Positions 51,161 to 60,279 of a DNA stretch of 64,000 nt are shown in pieces (position 1 is the stretch's first letter; every line of letters starts with the position of its first letter). Location of the stretch: assembly GCF_014207255.1 (NCBI RefSeq), contig NZ_JACHCZ010000003.1:618813-682812 (forward strand). Direction: 5' to 3'. The notes beneath the pieces are model-generated. The model made no database searches, was not told the origin of the DNA, and saw only the letters and a program-made list of their open reading frames with translations. A program made the position numbers and the translations under genes. The stretch comes from Pseudomonas sp. JAI120 (GTDB lineage: Bacteria; Pseudomonadota; Gammaproteobacteria; Pseudomonadales; Pseudomonadaceae).

Positions 51161-52534
51161 TCAGAAAAAGCTCAATCCCACGTGGAACAACTTCTCCACA
51201 TCGCGGATATGTTTTTTATCCACTAGGAACAGGATCACGTGGTCACCCGTGGCGATCACCGTGTCGTCGTGGGCGATGATCACTTCCTCATCACGAATAA
51301 TTGCGCCAATGGTGGTGCCCGGCGGCAGGCCTATATCGCGGATGGCCTTGCCGATCACTTTGCTCGATTTCGAATCACCGTGGGCAATCGCCTCGATGGC
51401 CTCCGCCGCCCCCCGGCGCAGGGAGTGCACGCTGACGATATCGCCCCGGCGCACGTGGGCGAGCAAGGTACCGATGGTGGCCAGCTGCGGGCTGATGGCG
51501 ATGTCGATATCGCCGCCCTGGATCAGGTCGACATAGGCCGGGTTGTTGATGATGGTCATCACCTTCTTCGCCCCCAGCCGCTTGGCCAGCAGCGACGACA
51601 TGATGTTGGCCTCGTCATCGTTGGTCAGGGCCAGGAAGATGTCGGCGTCGGCGATGTTTTCTTCCATCAGCAGGTCGCGGTCCGAGGCGCTGCCTTGCAG
51701 TACGACAGTGCTGTCCAGGGTGTCGGACAAATGCCGGCAGCGTGCCGGGCTCATCTCGATGATCTTCACCTGGTAACGACTCTCGATCGCTTCGGCCAGG
51801 CGCTCGCCAATCTGTCCGCCGCCGGCGATGACGATGCGTTTGTAGTTCTCATCGAGCCGACGCATTTCACTCATGACGGCACGAATATTCGCTTTGGCAG
51901 CGATGAAGAATACTTCGTCATCGGCCTCGATCACCGTATCGCCCTGGGGCAGGATCGGCCGGTCACGCCGAAAAATCGCGGCTACGCGGGTTTCCACATT
52001 CGGCATGTGTTCACGCAGTTGACGCAACTGCTGACCCACCAGCGGCCCACCGTAATAGGCCTTCACAGCCACCAACTGCGCCTTGCCGCCAGCGAAGTCG
52101 ATCACCTGCAAGGCGCCCGGAATTTCGATCAGGCGCTTGATGTAATGGGTCACCACTTGTTCCGGGCTGATCAACACGTCAACCGGAATAGCGTCGTTAT
52201 CAAACAGCCCGGCGCGGGTCAGGTAGGCGGCTTCACGCACCCGGGCGATTTTGGTCGGGGTGTGGAACAGGGTATGGGCCACCTGGCACGCGACCATATT
52301 GGTCTCATCGCTGTTGGTAACGGCAACCAGCATGTCGGCATCGTCGGCGCCCGCCTGACGCAGCACGGTAGGAAACGATGCACGCCCTTGCACAGTGCGG
52401 ATGTCCAGGCGGTCGCCCAGGTTGCGCAGGCGCTCGGCATCGGTGTCGACCACGGTGATGTCATTGGCTTCACCGGCCAAATGTTCGGCCAGTGTGCCGC
52501 CAACCTGCCCTGCTCCAAGGATGATGATTTTCAT
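51161..52534 (-). CDS. trkA: Trk system potassium uptake protein TrkA
   Basis: 457 residues, two tandem RCK units, each with a Rossmann NAD site: GAGQVGGTLAEHL near residue 7 and GGGQIGERLAEAI near 238, and an RCK_C domain after each. It is the cytoplasmic nucleotide-gated regulator of TrkG/TrkH channels. It lies 22 bases after the rsmB stop. Confidence 0.99.
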   Translation of the reverse strand: MKIIILGAGQVGGTLAEHLAGEANDITVVDTDAERLRNLGDRLDIRTVQGRASFPTVLRQAGADDADMLVAVTNSDETNMVACQVAHTLFHTPTKIARVREAAYLTRAGLFDNDAIPVDVLISPEQVVTHYIKRLIEIPGALQVIDFAGGKAQLVAVKAYYGGPLVGQQLRQLREHMPNVETRVAAIFRRDRPILPQGDTVIEADDEVFFIAAKANIRAVMSEMRRLDENYKRIVIAGGGQIGERLAEAIESRYQVKIIEMSPARCRHLSDTLDSTVVLQGSASDRDLLMEENIADADIFLALTNDDEANIMSSLLAKRLGAKKVMTIINNPAYVDLIQGGDIDIAISPQLATIGTLLAHVRRGDIVSVHSLRRGAAEAIEAIAHGDSKSSKVIGKAIRDIGLPPGTTIGAIIRDEEVIIAHDDTVIATGDHVILFLVDKKHIRDVEKLFHVGLSFF

Positions 52535-52556
52535 CCGGTCACTCCCTTAAACCCGT

Positions 52557-53867
52557 TCAGCCGCGCGCGGCGGCGATCTTGATCAGTTTGGCGTAGTAGA
52601 AACCATCATGCCCGCTTTCCTGCGCAAGTAACTGGCGGCCATGGGGCTGCTTGATACCGGCGGCCGTGGCGAGGTCCAGTTCCCGCGCGCCGCTGGTGCG
52701 GGCGAGGAAGGCTTGGATGACTTCGGTGTTTTCGGTCGGCATGGTGGAGCAGGTGGCGTAAAGCAGGATGCCGCCGACTTCGAGGGTCGGCCACAGTGCG
52801 TCGAGCAGTTCACCTTGCAGCACCGCCAGGGCGGCGATGTCGTCGGGTTGGCGGGTGAGCTTGATGTCCGGGTGACGGCGGATCACACCGGTGGCGGAAC
52901 ACGGCGCGTCGAGCAGGATGCGTTGGAACGGTTTGCCGTCCCACCAGCTGTCGGTGTCGCGGCCGTCGGCGGCGATCAGCTCGGCGCTGAGGCCCAGGCG
53001 TGCGAGGTTCTCCCGTACGCGTACCAGGCGCTTGGCTTCCAGATCGACAGCCACTACACCGGCCAGGTCCTTTTCAACTTCGAGGATATGACACGTCTTA
53101 CCGCCCGGAGCACAGCAGGCGTCCAGTACACGCTGACCGGGAGCCAGGTCTAGCAGGTCGGCGGCCAGTTGCGCGGCTTCGTCCTGCACACTGATCCAGC
53201 CTTCGGCGAAGCCCGGCAGGCTGCGCACGTCGGTGGCCGCTTCCAGCACGATGCCGTCGGTGCTGTACACGCATGGCGTGGCGTTGATACCTGCGTTCGT
53301 CAGCAATTGCAGATACGCATCACGGCTGTGATGGCGACGATTGACCCGCAGGATCATCGGCGGGTGCGCATTGTTGGCCGCGCAAATGGCTTCCCATTGC
53401 TCGGGCCAGAAGGCCTTCAGGGATTTTTGCAGCCAGCGCGGGTGAGCGGTGCGCACCACCGGGTCATGTTCCAACTCGGCCAGCAGTGCTTCGCTTTCGC
53501 GCTGGGCGCGGCGCAGTACCGCGTTGAGCAGGGCCTTGGCCCAGGGCTTTTTCAGCTTGTCGGCGCAACCGACGGTTTCACCGATGGCGGCGTGGGCCGG
53601 CACGCGGGTGTAGAGCAGTTGATAGAGACCGACCAGCAGCAGCGCCTCGACATCAGCATCGGCCGCCTTAAACGGCTTTTGCAGCAGCTTGGCTGCCAGT
53701 GCCGACAACCGTGGTTGCCAGCGGGCGGTGCCGAAGGCCAGGTCTTGGGTGAAACCGCGATCGCGGTCTTCGACCTTGTCCAACTGCATGGGCAGCGAAC
53801 TGTTCAGCGAAGCCTTGCCGTTGAGTACGGCGGCCAGAGCCTTGGCGGCGGCCAGACGTGGGTTCAT
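52557..53867 (-). CDS. rsmB: 16S rRNA (cytosine967-C5)-methyltransferase
   Basis: 436 residues. An N-terminal NusB-like RNA-binding domain (about 1-140) is followed by a SAM methyltransferase domain with DACCAPGGKTCHILE, the DAPCSATGV motif IV, and the catalytic Cys in YATCSTMPTEN. It methylates C967 of 16S rRNA. Its ATG overlaps the fmt TGA by four bases. Confidence 0.99.
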   Translation of the reverse strand: MNPRLAAAKALAAVLNGKASLNSSLPMQLDKVEDRDRGFTQDLAFGTARWQPRLSALAAKLLQKPFKAADADVEALLLVGLYQLLYTRVPAHAAIGETVGCADKLKKPWAKALLNAVLRRAQRESEALLAELEHDPVVRTAHPRWLQKSLKAFWPEQWEAICAANNAHPPMILRVNRRHHSRDAYLQLLTNAGINATPCVYSTDGIVLEAATDVRSLPGFAEGWISVQDEAAQLAADLLDLAPGQRVLDACCAPGGKTCHILEVEKDLAGVVAVDLEAKRLVRVRENLARLGLSAELIAADGRDTDSWWDGKPFQRILLDAPCSATGVIRRHPDIKLTRQPDDIAALAVLQGELLDALWPTLEVGGILLYATCSTMPTENTEVIQAFLARTSGARELDLATAAGIKQPHGRQLLAQESGHDGFYYAKLIKIAAARG

Positions 53868-54817
53868 TGGGCTGCCACCCCGAGGATCGTGCCCAGGGAA
53901 AATTTCTCACGTCGACTGTTGTACAAATCGCTGAAATTAAGCGCTTTGCCACCGGGCAATTGCAGACGGGTCAGGCACAGCGCCTGTTCGCCGCAAGCGA
54001 CCAGCAGGCCGTCCTTGCTGGCGCCGATGATTTCACCGGGTGCGCCTTTGCCGTCGGCCAAGGTCGCGGTCAACACTTTCAAGGCTTCGCCATTGAGGGC
54101 GCTGTGGCAGATCGGCCACGGGTTGAAGGCACGCACCAGGCGTTCCAGCTCCACCGCCGGGCGGCTCCAGTCGATGCGGGCTTCGTCCTTGTTCAGCTTG
54201 TGGGCGTAGGTGGCCAGGTTGTCGTCCTGCACCTCACCGTGCAGGGTTCCGGCAGCGAGACCGGCAATGGCCTGAATCACGGCGGGCGGGCCCATCTCGG
54301 CGAGGCGGTCGTGCAGGCTGCCACCCGTGTCTGCGCCCGTGATCGGGGTGGTGACTTTGAGCAGCATCGGGCCGGTGTCCAAACCCGCCTCCATGCGCAT
54401 CACGGTCACGCCGCTTTCGCTGTCGCCTGCCTCCACGGCACGTTGGATCGGCGCTGCACCGCGCCAGCGTGGCAGCAGTGAGGCGTGGCTGTTGATACAA
54501 CCCAGGCGGGGAATATCCAGCACGACCTGGGGCAGGATCAAACCGTAGGCCACCACCACCAGCAGGTCCGGTTGCAGCGCCGCCAGTTCAGCCTGGGCCT
54601 CGGCGTTGCGCAGGGTCGGCGGTTGCAGCACGGGGATGTTGTGTTCCAGCGCCAACTGCTTGACCGGGCTCGGCATTAGTTTTTGCCCGCGACCGGCCGG
54701 GCGGTCCGGCTGGGTGTACACCGCGACGATGTCATAAGGGCTGGCAAGCAGGGCCTTGAGGTGTTCGGCGGCAAATTCAGGCGTGCCGGCAAAAACAATG
54801 CGCAATGGCTCGGTCAT
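53864..54817 (-). CDS. fmt: Methionyl-tRNA formyltransferase
   Basis: 317 residues. The formyltetrahydrofolate-binding motif HASLLPRWRGAAPIQRA (about 110-126) is present, with the catalytic Asn/His/Asp set nearby, and a C-terminal tRNA-binding barrel. It formylates initiator Met-tRNA; def, upstream, removes the formyl group later. It is translationally linked to rsmB. Confidence 0.99.
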   Translation of the reverse strand: MTEPLRIVFAGTPEFAAEHLKALLASPYDIVAVYTQPDRPAGRGQKLMPSPVKQLALEHNIPVLQPPTLRNAEAQAELAALQPDLLVVVAYGLILPQVVLDIPRLGCINSHASLLPRWRGAAPIQRAVEAGDSESGVTVMRMEAGLDTGPMLLKVTTPITGADTGGSLHDRLAEMGPPAVIQAIAGLAAGTLHGEVQDDNLATYAHKLNKDEARIDWSRPAVELERLVRAFNPWPICHSALNGEALKVLTATLADGKGAPGEIIGASKDGLLVACGEQALCLTRLQLPGGKALNFSDLYNSRREKFSLGTILGVAAQ

Positions 54818-54848
54818 GGGAAGTCTCGGTTAAAAGCAGTCACAAAAG

Positions 54849-54875
54849 AAAAAGGCTTGCCGCAGCAAGCCTTTG
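54849..54875 (-). terminator. Terminator between def and fmt
   Basis: AAAGGCTTGC / GCAAGCCTTT with a four-base loop; on the minus strand it is followed by TTTTTCTTTTG. It would end or attenuate the def transcript before fmt, so fmt may also have its own promoter. Confidence 0.8.
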
Positions 54876-54886
54876 GAAGGAGGGCA

Positions 54887-55393
54887 TCAAGCTTGCTGGC
54901 GATGCTTTTTTTCCAGCTTCTTCTTGATCCGGTCGCGTTTGAGCGTGGACAGGTAATCGACAAACAGCTTGCCGTTGAGGTGGTCGCATTCGTGCTGGAT
55001 GCACACGGCCAGCAGGCCTTCGGCGATCAGTTCGAACGGCTTGCCGTCGCGGTCCAGGGCCTTGATCTTCACGCGCAATGGCCGTTCGACGTTCTCGTAG
55101 AACTCCGGCACCGACAGGCAACCTTCCTGGTATTCGCCCATCTCGTCGGTCAGCGGTTCGAACTCGGGGTTGATGTACACCCGTGGTTCGCTGCGATCTT
55201 CCGACAGGTCCATGACCACGACGCGCTGATGCACGTTGACCTGGGTCGCGGCGAGGCCAATACCCGGGGCTTCATACATTGTTTCAAACATGTCATCGAC
55301 CAGCTGACGAACCTTGTCGTCCACTACGGCCACCGGCTTGGCGATTGTGCGCAGGCGCGAGTCGGGGAATTCGAGGATGTTCAAAATAGCCAT
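54887..55393 (-). CDS. def: Peptide deformylase
   Basis: 168 residues from the ATG at 55393 (MAILNILEFPD). The frame extends upstream but without family match. The three metal-site motifs are complete: GIGLAATQV (about 45-53), EGCLSVP (about 88-94) and HECDHLNG (about 132-139). It removes N-formyl from nascent proteins. It is divergent from the TsaP-like gene at 55530. Confidence 0.99.
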   Translation of the reverse strand: MAILNILEFPDSRLRTIAKPVAVVDDKVRQLVDDMFETMYEAPGIGLAATQVNVHQRVVVMDLSEDRSEPRVYINPEFEPLTDEMGEYQEGCLSVPEFYENVERPLRVKIKALDRDGKPFELIAEGLLAVCIQHECDHLNGKLFVDYLSTLKRDRIKKKLEKKHRQQA

Positions 55394-55529
55394 AAGCGTA
55401 ATTGCTGCACATGTGAGGTAGAGGCAAATCGGCGGTGGGAATGGACCCATACGGCCGGTGTGAAACGCCCGAAAGCCGCGAAGGCTGTGGCATTTCACGC
55501 GAACGCACATAATAAAGGAGATTCACCCC

Positions 55530-56306
55530 ATGAGGAAATCGCTACTCGTCTTGCTGCTATGGGCCCCGTTCGCCATGGCCCTGCTTCCACAACCCGGCCC
55601 GCGGCTGGATCAAGCGACGCAACAGGCCATTCAACGTTTCTTGTTACACAATCGCATTCTCGATACTCCCATGGACTTGGACAACGCGCCCTACGTCGTC
55701 GCGGCGGATGCAGGTCGGGTATTGGGCGCCCAGGGTGAGCGTGTATACGCCAGGGGCGTGTTGGACCCGGCCCAGCCAAGCTACGGGATCTTTCGCCGAG
55801 GCAAGGTCTACACCGATCCGCAAACCCGGGAGCTGTTGGGGATCAACGCCGACGACATCGGCACCGCACGGTTTGTGACGGCTGGCGACCTGAGCACCCT
55901 GGCCCTGCAGCGCGTGACCCAGGAAGTACGCCCCGGCGACCGTTTGCTCCGTGCTCAACCGCCTGTCGCACTGGACCGCGTAGAACGGTCGAAGCCCGTG
56001 TCTTTTATAGAAGGACACATCATCGACGTTCCCAAAGGCGTCACCCATATCGGCGTACTGGACGCCGTGATCCTGAATAAAGGTCGTCGCGAGGGGCTGG
56101 TCGAAGGCCAGTTGCTGAGCGTTATCAAAACCGGCGGCACCGTACGCGACACCCTCACTGGCGCTCCGGTGAAGCTTCCCGATGAGCGTGCCGGCACCCT
56201 GCTGGTGTTTCGCACCTACGAAAAGCTCAGCTACGGCCTGGTCCTCAGTGCCTCGCGCGCACTGGCGATAACGGACCGTTTCGAGACTGCCCCTCCAGCG
56301 CAATAA
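55530..56306 (+). CDS. TsaP-like protein lacking the LysM domain
   Basis: 258 residues. A signal peptide (MRKSLLVLLLWAPFAMA) leads directly to the family's C-terminal region: QRFLLHNRILDTP, VYARG, YGIFRRGKVYTDP, LLGINADDIG, QEVRPGDRLL, IIDVPKGVTHIG and DERAGTLLVFRTYEKLSYGL. The gene in this place (between def and dprA) in other Pseudomonas is about 340 residues and has an N-terminal LysM domain after the signal peptide. Here about 80 residues are absent with the frame kept. TsaP anchors type IV pilus secretin to peptidoglycan through LysM; this copy would not bind peptidoglycan that way. Identification rests on remembered homologues. Confidence 0.85.
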   Translation: MRKSLLVLLLWAPFAMALLPQPGPRLDQATQQAIQRFLLHNRILDTPMDLDNAPYVVAADAGRVLGAQGERVYARGVLDPAQPSYGIFRRGKVYTDPQTRELLGINADDIGTARFVTAGDLSTLALQRVTQEVRPGDRLLRAQPPVALDRVERSKPVSFIEGHIIDVPKGVTHIGVLDAVILNKGRREGLVEGQLLSVIKTGGTVRDTLTGAPVKLPDERAGTLLVFRTYEKLSYGLVLSASRALAITDRFETAPPAQ

Positions 56307-56369
56307 ATAGCCTGCTAAATAAGTTACCAACAGAGTTATCCACAGCTTGTTCCGGTCAAGGATGATCAG

Positions 56370-57473
56370 ATGTTTCCGATAAGCAGCAGTGAAATTTCCC
56401 CTTCAGAACTGGAAGCCCGCCTACGCTTGCACAGGCTGCCGGAAGTAGGCCCGAAGCGTTTTAGGTTGTTAATCGAAGCGTTCGGTAGTGCCTCAAAGGC
56501 CATCAGTGCCCCTGCCAGTGCCTGGCGTTCTCTGGGATTGCCGCCCATCAGCGCCGATGCCCGACGTAGCCATGAAATTCGCGACGGTGCCAGTGAGGCA
56601 TTGGCATGGTTGGAGCGTCAGGGCCAGCATTTGCTGATGTGGGACCAACCTGAGTACCCGGCACTGCTCGCCCAGATAGACGACGCCCCGCCACTTTTAT
56701 TCGTCACCGGCGACCCCGGGATCCTGGAAAAACCGCAACTGGCGATGGTCGGCAGCCGCCGTGCGTCCCGCCCCGGCATGGACACGGCCGCTGCATTTTC
56801 CCGCAGCCTGGCGAGCGCCGGTTTTGTCATCACCAGTGGCCTTGCGCTGGGTATCGACGGTGCGGCCCATCAAGCAGCGTTGGATGTGGGGGGGCATACA
56901 ATCGGTGTACTCGGCACGGGCCTGGAAAATCTTTATCCACAGCGCCATCGGCGGCTTGCGGCGGCGATGATTGCCCAGGGCAGCGCCGTGGTTTCTGAGT
57001 TTCCGCTGGACGCCGCGCCCCAGGCCGGTAACTTTCCTCGGCGCAACCGCATCATCAGCGGCCTATCCCTGGGCGTGCTGGTGGTGGAAGCCAGCATGGC
57101 CAGCGGCTCGCTGATCACTGCCAAGCTTGCGGCCGAGCAAGGGCGAGAGGTGTATGCGATCCCGGGCTCCATCCATCATCCCGGAGCCAAGGGCTGTCAC
57201 CAGTTGATCCGTGATGGCGCGATGCTGGTGGAGACCATTGAACACATCCTCGAAGGTTTGCGTGGCTGGCAGGCATTGTCGCGCCCGGCGCCGATGCCCG
57301 TCATACATCCTTTGGTGGCGCTGTTGCACGCGGCACCCCATACCAGCGAAGCCCTGGCGATTGCCAGCGGGCGCTCGTTGGCCCAGGTGCTGGCGACCCT
57401 CACGGAGTTGGAGCTTGAAGGCCAGGTGATCTGCGAAAGCGGGCGCTGGCTTGCGCGTCACCAGCTTTTGTAG
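56370..57473 (+). CDS. dprA: DNA processing protein DprA
   Basis: 367 residues. An N-terminal SAM-like helical region (about 10-80) precedes the Rossmann-like DprA domain with the signature VGSRRASRPGM and GLALGIDGAAHQAAL, then a C-terminal winged helix (about 305-367). It protects incoming single-stranded DNA and loads RecA during transformation. It lies 63 bases after the TsaP-like gene, with a DnaA-box 9-mer between. Confidence 0.98.
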   Translation: MFPISSSEISPSELEARLRLHRLPEVGPKRFRLLIEAFGSASKAISAPASAWRSLGLPPISADARRSHEIRDGASEALAWLERQGQHLLMWDQPEYPALLAQIDDAPPLLFVTGDPGILEKPQLAMVGSRRASRPGMDTAAAFSRSLASAGFVITSGLALGIDGAAHQAALDVGGHTIGVLGTGLENLYPQRHRRLAAAMIAQGSAVVSEFPLDAAPQAGNFPRRNRIISGLSLGVLVVEASMASGSLITAKLAAEQGREVYAIPGSIHHPGAKGCHQLIRDGAMLVETIEHILEGLRGWQALSRPAPMPVIHPLVALLHAAPHTSEALAIASGRSLAQVLATLTELELEGQVICESGRWLARHQLL

Positions 57474-57548
57474 CGGCCGGTTTTTTGGAACTAGGTTTTG
57501 TAAAGAAGATCGGTAAACTGCCCAGAGCTTTAGTCCGGAGAGTAAACA

Positions 57549-58106
57549 ATGGTCAACAGGTGGCGTGTGCTGGAAGCCGCACGAGAAATTCGCGCAGGCG
57601 CGGTGATTGCCTATCCAACCGAAGCGGTCTGGGGCTTGGGCTGTGATCCTTGGAACGAAGAGGCGGTGGATCGGCTGCTGGCGATCAAGAACCGTTCAGT
57701 GGACAAGGGCCTGATCCTGGTGGCAGACAATATTCGCCAGTTCGACTTTCTGTTCGAAGACTTCCCGGATACCTGGATCGAACGTATGGCCAGCACCTGG
57801 CCTGGGCCGAATACCTGGCTGGTACCGCATCAGGATTTGTTGCCGGAATGGGTCACCGGTGTGCACGACACGGTGGCGCTGCGGGTGAGCGATCATCCAC
57901 TGGTGCGGGATTTGTGCGCGCTGGTGGGACCGTTGATTTCTACCTCAGCCAACCCCCAGGGCCGCCCGGCGGCACGCACGCGGATTCGTGTGGAGCAGTA
58001 TTTCCGCGGGCAGGTGGATTTGGTTTTGGGTGGTGCCTTGGGTGGGCGCAAGAACCCGAGCCTGATTCGTGATTTGGCAACGGGTGAGGTGGTGCGGCCT
58101 TCCTGA
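57549..58106 (+). CDS. tsaC: Threonylcarbamoyl-AMP synthase (YrdC type)
   Basis: 185 residues. The YrdC signature GAVIAYPTEAVWGLGCDP (about residues 17-34) and the KNRSVDKGLI segment are present; the C-terminus has SANPQGRPAA. It makes threonylcarbamoyl-AMP for t6A37 of tRNAs. It follows dprA as in other Pseudomonas. Confidence 0.98.
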   Translation: MVNRWRVLEAAREIRAGAVIAYPTEAVWGLGCDPWNEEAVDRLLAIKNRSVDKGLILVADNIRQFDFLFEDFPDTWIERMASTWPGPNTWLVPHQDLLPEWVTGVHDTVALRVSDHPLVRDLCALVGPLISTSANPQGRPAARTRIRVEQYFRGQVDLVLGGALGGRKNPSLIRDLATGEVVRPS

Positions 58107-58120
58107 GACCGCGTCGCATC

Positions 58121-58200
58121 CATCGCGGGCAAGCGACCTCCCACATTGAACCGCGTCCGTCATGACAACACGGTCAAATGTGGGAGGCGCTTGCCCCCGA
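58121..58200. repeat. Degenerate inverted pair of REP elements
   Basis: CATCGCGGGCAAGCGACCTC and the mirror AATGTGGGAGGCGCTTGCCC flank about 35 bp between tsaC and the convergent qor. Core bases differ from the other pairs, so this is a variant copy. Confidence 0.8.
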
Positions 58201-58208
58201 AGATTCCC

Positions 58209-59186
58209 TCAAGGCAACAGAATTGTCGACCCAGTGGTACGCCGCCCCGACAACTCCGTCTGTGCCTTCGCCGCGTCTGCCAGCGAATACCGCTGGTTGA
58301 TATCAATGCGCACCTTGCCGCTCTTGATCATCGAAAACAGATCATCCGCCATCATCTGCAAGTTCGCCGGGTTGTTGGCGTAGGTCGCCAGGGTCGGCCG
58401 TGTTACGTACAGCGAGCCTTTGGCCGCGAGTATCCCCAGGTTCACCCCATCCACCGCGCCCGAAGCATTGCCGAAGCTCACCACCAGACCACGTGGTGCC
58501 GCGCTGTCCAATGAGGTCAGCCAGGTGTCCTTGCCGACACCGTCGTACACCACGGGCACCTTTTTGCCGTCGGTCAATTCCAGCACGCGTTGTGCGACGT
58601 TTTCCTTGCTGTAGTCGATGGTTTCCCACGCGCCGAGGGATTTGGCCAGGGCGGCTTTCTCTGGCGAGCTGACGGTGCCGATCAGCTTCACGCCCAGTGC
58701 CTTGGCCCATTGGCAGGCCAGGGAGCCCACGCCACCAGCAGCGGCGTGGAACAGGATGGTCTCGCCAGCTTTCAGCTCATAGGTCTGGCGCAGCAGGTAT
58801 TGCACGGTGAGGCCCTTGAGCATGGCACCGGCGGCTTGTTCGAAGCTGATGTCGTCCGGCAGGTGCACCAGGTTGGCGGCGGGCAGCACGTGCAATTCGC
58901 TGTAGGCCCCGAGTGGGCCACTGCCGTAGGCCACGCGGTCACCGACTTTAAATTGCGTGACTTCGCTGCCCACCGCATCAACCACGCCGGCGCCTTCTGC
59001 GCCCAACCCTGATGGCAGGGCCGGCGGCGCGTAAAGGCCGCTGCGGAAATAGGTATCGATGAAGTTCAGGCCAATCGCCTCGTTACGCACTCGAACCTGC
59101 TGCGGGCCCGGCTCTGCCGGTGTGTAGTCCACATATTCAAGTACGTCGGGGCCGCCATGGGCGCTGAACTGGATACGTTTGGCCAT
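58209..59186 (-). CDS. qor: NADPH:quinone oxidoreductase, zeta-crystallin type
   Basis: 325 residues from the ATG at 59186 (MAKRIQFSAHGGPDVLEYV). It is an MDR-family protein without the zinc-binding cysteines. The NADPH site is HAAAGGVGSLACQWAKALG (about residues 147-165). It reduces quinones with NADPH. Divergent from hemF. Confidence 0.96.
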   Translation of the reverse strand: MAKRIQFSAHGGPDVLEYVDYTPAEPGPQQVRVRNEAIGLNFIDTYFRSGLYAPPALPSGLGAEGAGVVDAVGSEVTQFKVGDRVAYGSGPLGAYSELHVLPAANLVHLPDDISFEQAAGAMLKGLTVQYLLRQTYELKAGETILFHAAAGGVGSLACQWAKALGVKLIGTVSSPEKAALAKSLGAWETIDYSKENVAQRVLELTDGKKVPVVYDGVGKDTWLTSLDSAAPRGLVVSFGNASGAVDGVNLGILAAKGSLYVTRPTLATYANNPANLQMMADDLFSMIKSGKVRIDINQRYSLADAAKAQTELSGRRTTGSTILLP

Positions 59187-59346
59187 CTGCACATCTCCTT
59201 GGGTCGATCTCGCGTAGCTCCCTATCGGACTCCTAAGCTTGATCTTCGTCAACTGTGGCGACATGGAGTGCAGTGGTATCCTGTGCGCCCATTTGCCGCC
59301 GACGCCCCACGGCCTCGCGTAGCTTTGCCCGATTCAAGGTGATGCC

Positions 59347-60279
59347 ATGACTACCCGCACCGAGGCTGTAAAGGCCTACCTGCTCGACCTGCAAGACCGC
59401 ATTTGCAGCGCCCTGGAAACCTTCGAGACGGACACTCGCTTTATCGAAGACGCCTGGACCCGGCCTGCCGGCGGTGGCGGTCGCACCCGTGTGATCGAAA
59501 ACGGTTCGGTCATCGAAAAGGGCGGCGTTAACTTTTCCCACGTATTCGGCAGCGGCCTTCCTCCGTCAGCCAGTGCGCATCGCCCTGAACTGGCCGGTCG
59601 CGGCTTTGAAGCCCTGGGCGTGTCGCTGGTGATTCATCCGCACAACCCGCACGTGCCGACGTCCCACGCCAACGTGCGTTTTTTCATCGCCGAAAAAGAA
59701 GGCGAAGAGCCGGTGTGGTGGTTCGGTGGCGGCTTCGACCTCACGCCCTACTACGGCAACGAAGAAGACTGCATTCACTGGCACCGCGTGGCCGAGCAGG
59801 CCTGCGCGCCCTTTGGCCCGGACGTTTACTCGCGCTACAAGGCCTGGTGCGATACCTACTTCCACATCAAGCACCGCAACGAGCCCCGTGGCATCGGCGG
59901 CCTGTTCTTCGATGACTTGAACGAGTGGGACTTCGACACCTGCTTCGCGTTTATCCGCGCCATCGGCGATGCCTACATCGACGCCTACCTGCCGATTGTG
60001 CAACGCCGCAAAGCCAGCGCTTATACCGAACAGCAACGCCAGTTCCAGGAATTCCGTCGTGGCCGTTACGTGGAATTCAACCTGGTCTATGACCGTGGCA
60101 CTTTGTTCGGCCTGCAATCGGGCGGCCGTACCGAGTCGATCCTGATGTCGCTGCCGCCCCAAGTGCGCTGGAGCTACGACTGGAAAGCCGAGGCCGGCAG
60201 CGAAGAAGCGCGCCTCACCGACTACTTCCTGCAAGACCGCGACTGGCTGGGCGTCGCCGCGCCCAAGGCGGCTGTCTGA
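59347..60279 (+). CDS. hemF: Oxygen-dependent coproporphyrinogen-III oxidase
   Basis: 310 residues. HemF signatures: NVRFFIAEKEGEEPVWWFGG (about 117-136), HIKHRNEPRGIGGLFFDDLN (about 176-195) and a C-terminal RVEFNLVYDRGT-like segment (YVEFNLVYDRGTLFGLQSGG). It decarboxylates two propionates in heme synthesis, using oxygen. Its TGA overlaps the aroE ATG by one base. Confidence 0.99.
   Translation: MTTRTEAVKAYLLDLQDRICSALETFETDTRFIEDAWTRPAGGGGRTRVIENGSVIEKGGVNFSHVFGSGLPPSASAHRPELAGRGFEALGVSLVIHPHNPHVPTSHANVRFFIAEKEGEEPVWWFGGGFDLTPYYGNEEDCIHWHRVAEQACAPFGPDVYSRYKAWCDTYFHIKHRNEPRGIGGLFFDDLNEWDFDTCFAFIRAIGDAYIDAYLPIVQRRKASAYTEQQRQFQEFRRGRYVEFNLVYDRGTLFGLQSGGRTESILMSLPPQVRWSYDWKAEAGSEEARLTDYFLQDRDWLGVAAPKAAV

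Noticed and set aside
51174..51189. AATCCCACGTGGAACA in the trkA 3' end as a parS site
   Set aside because: Three mismatches in the left half; it may be a chance half-site.
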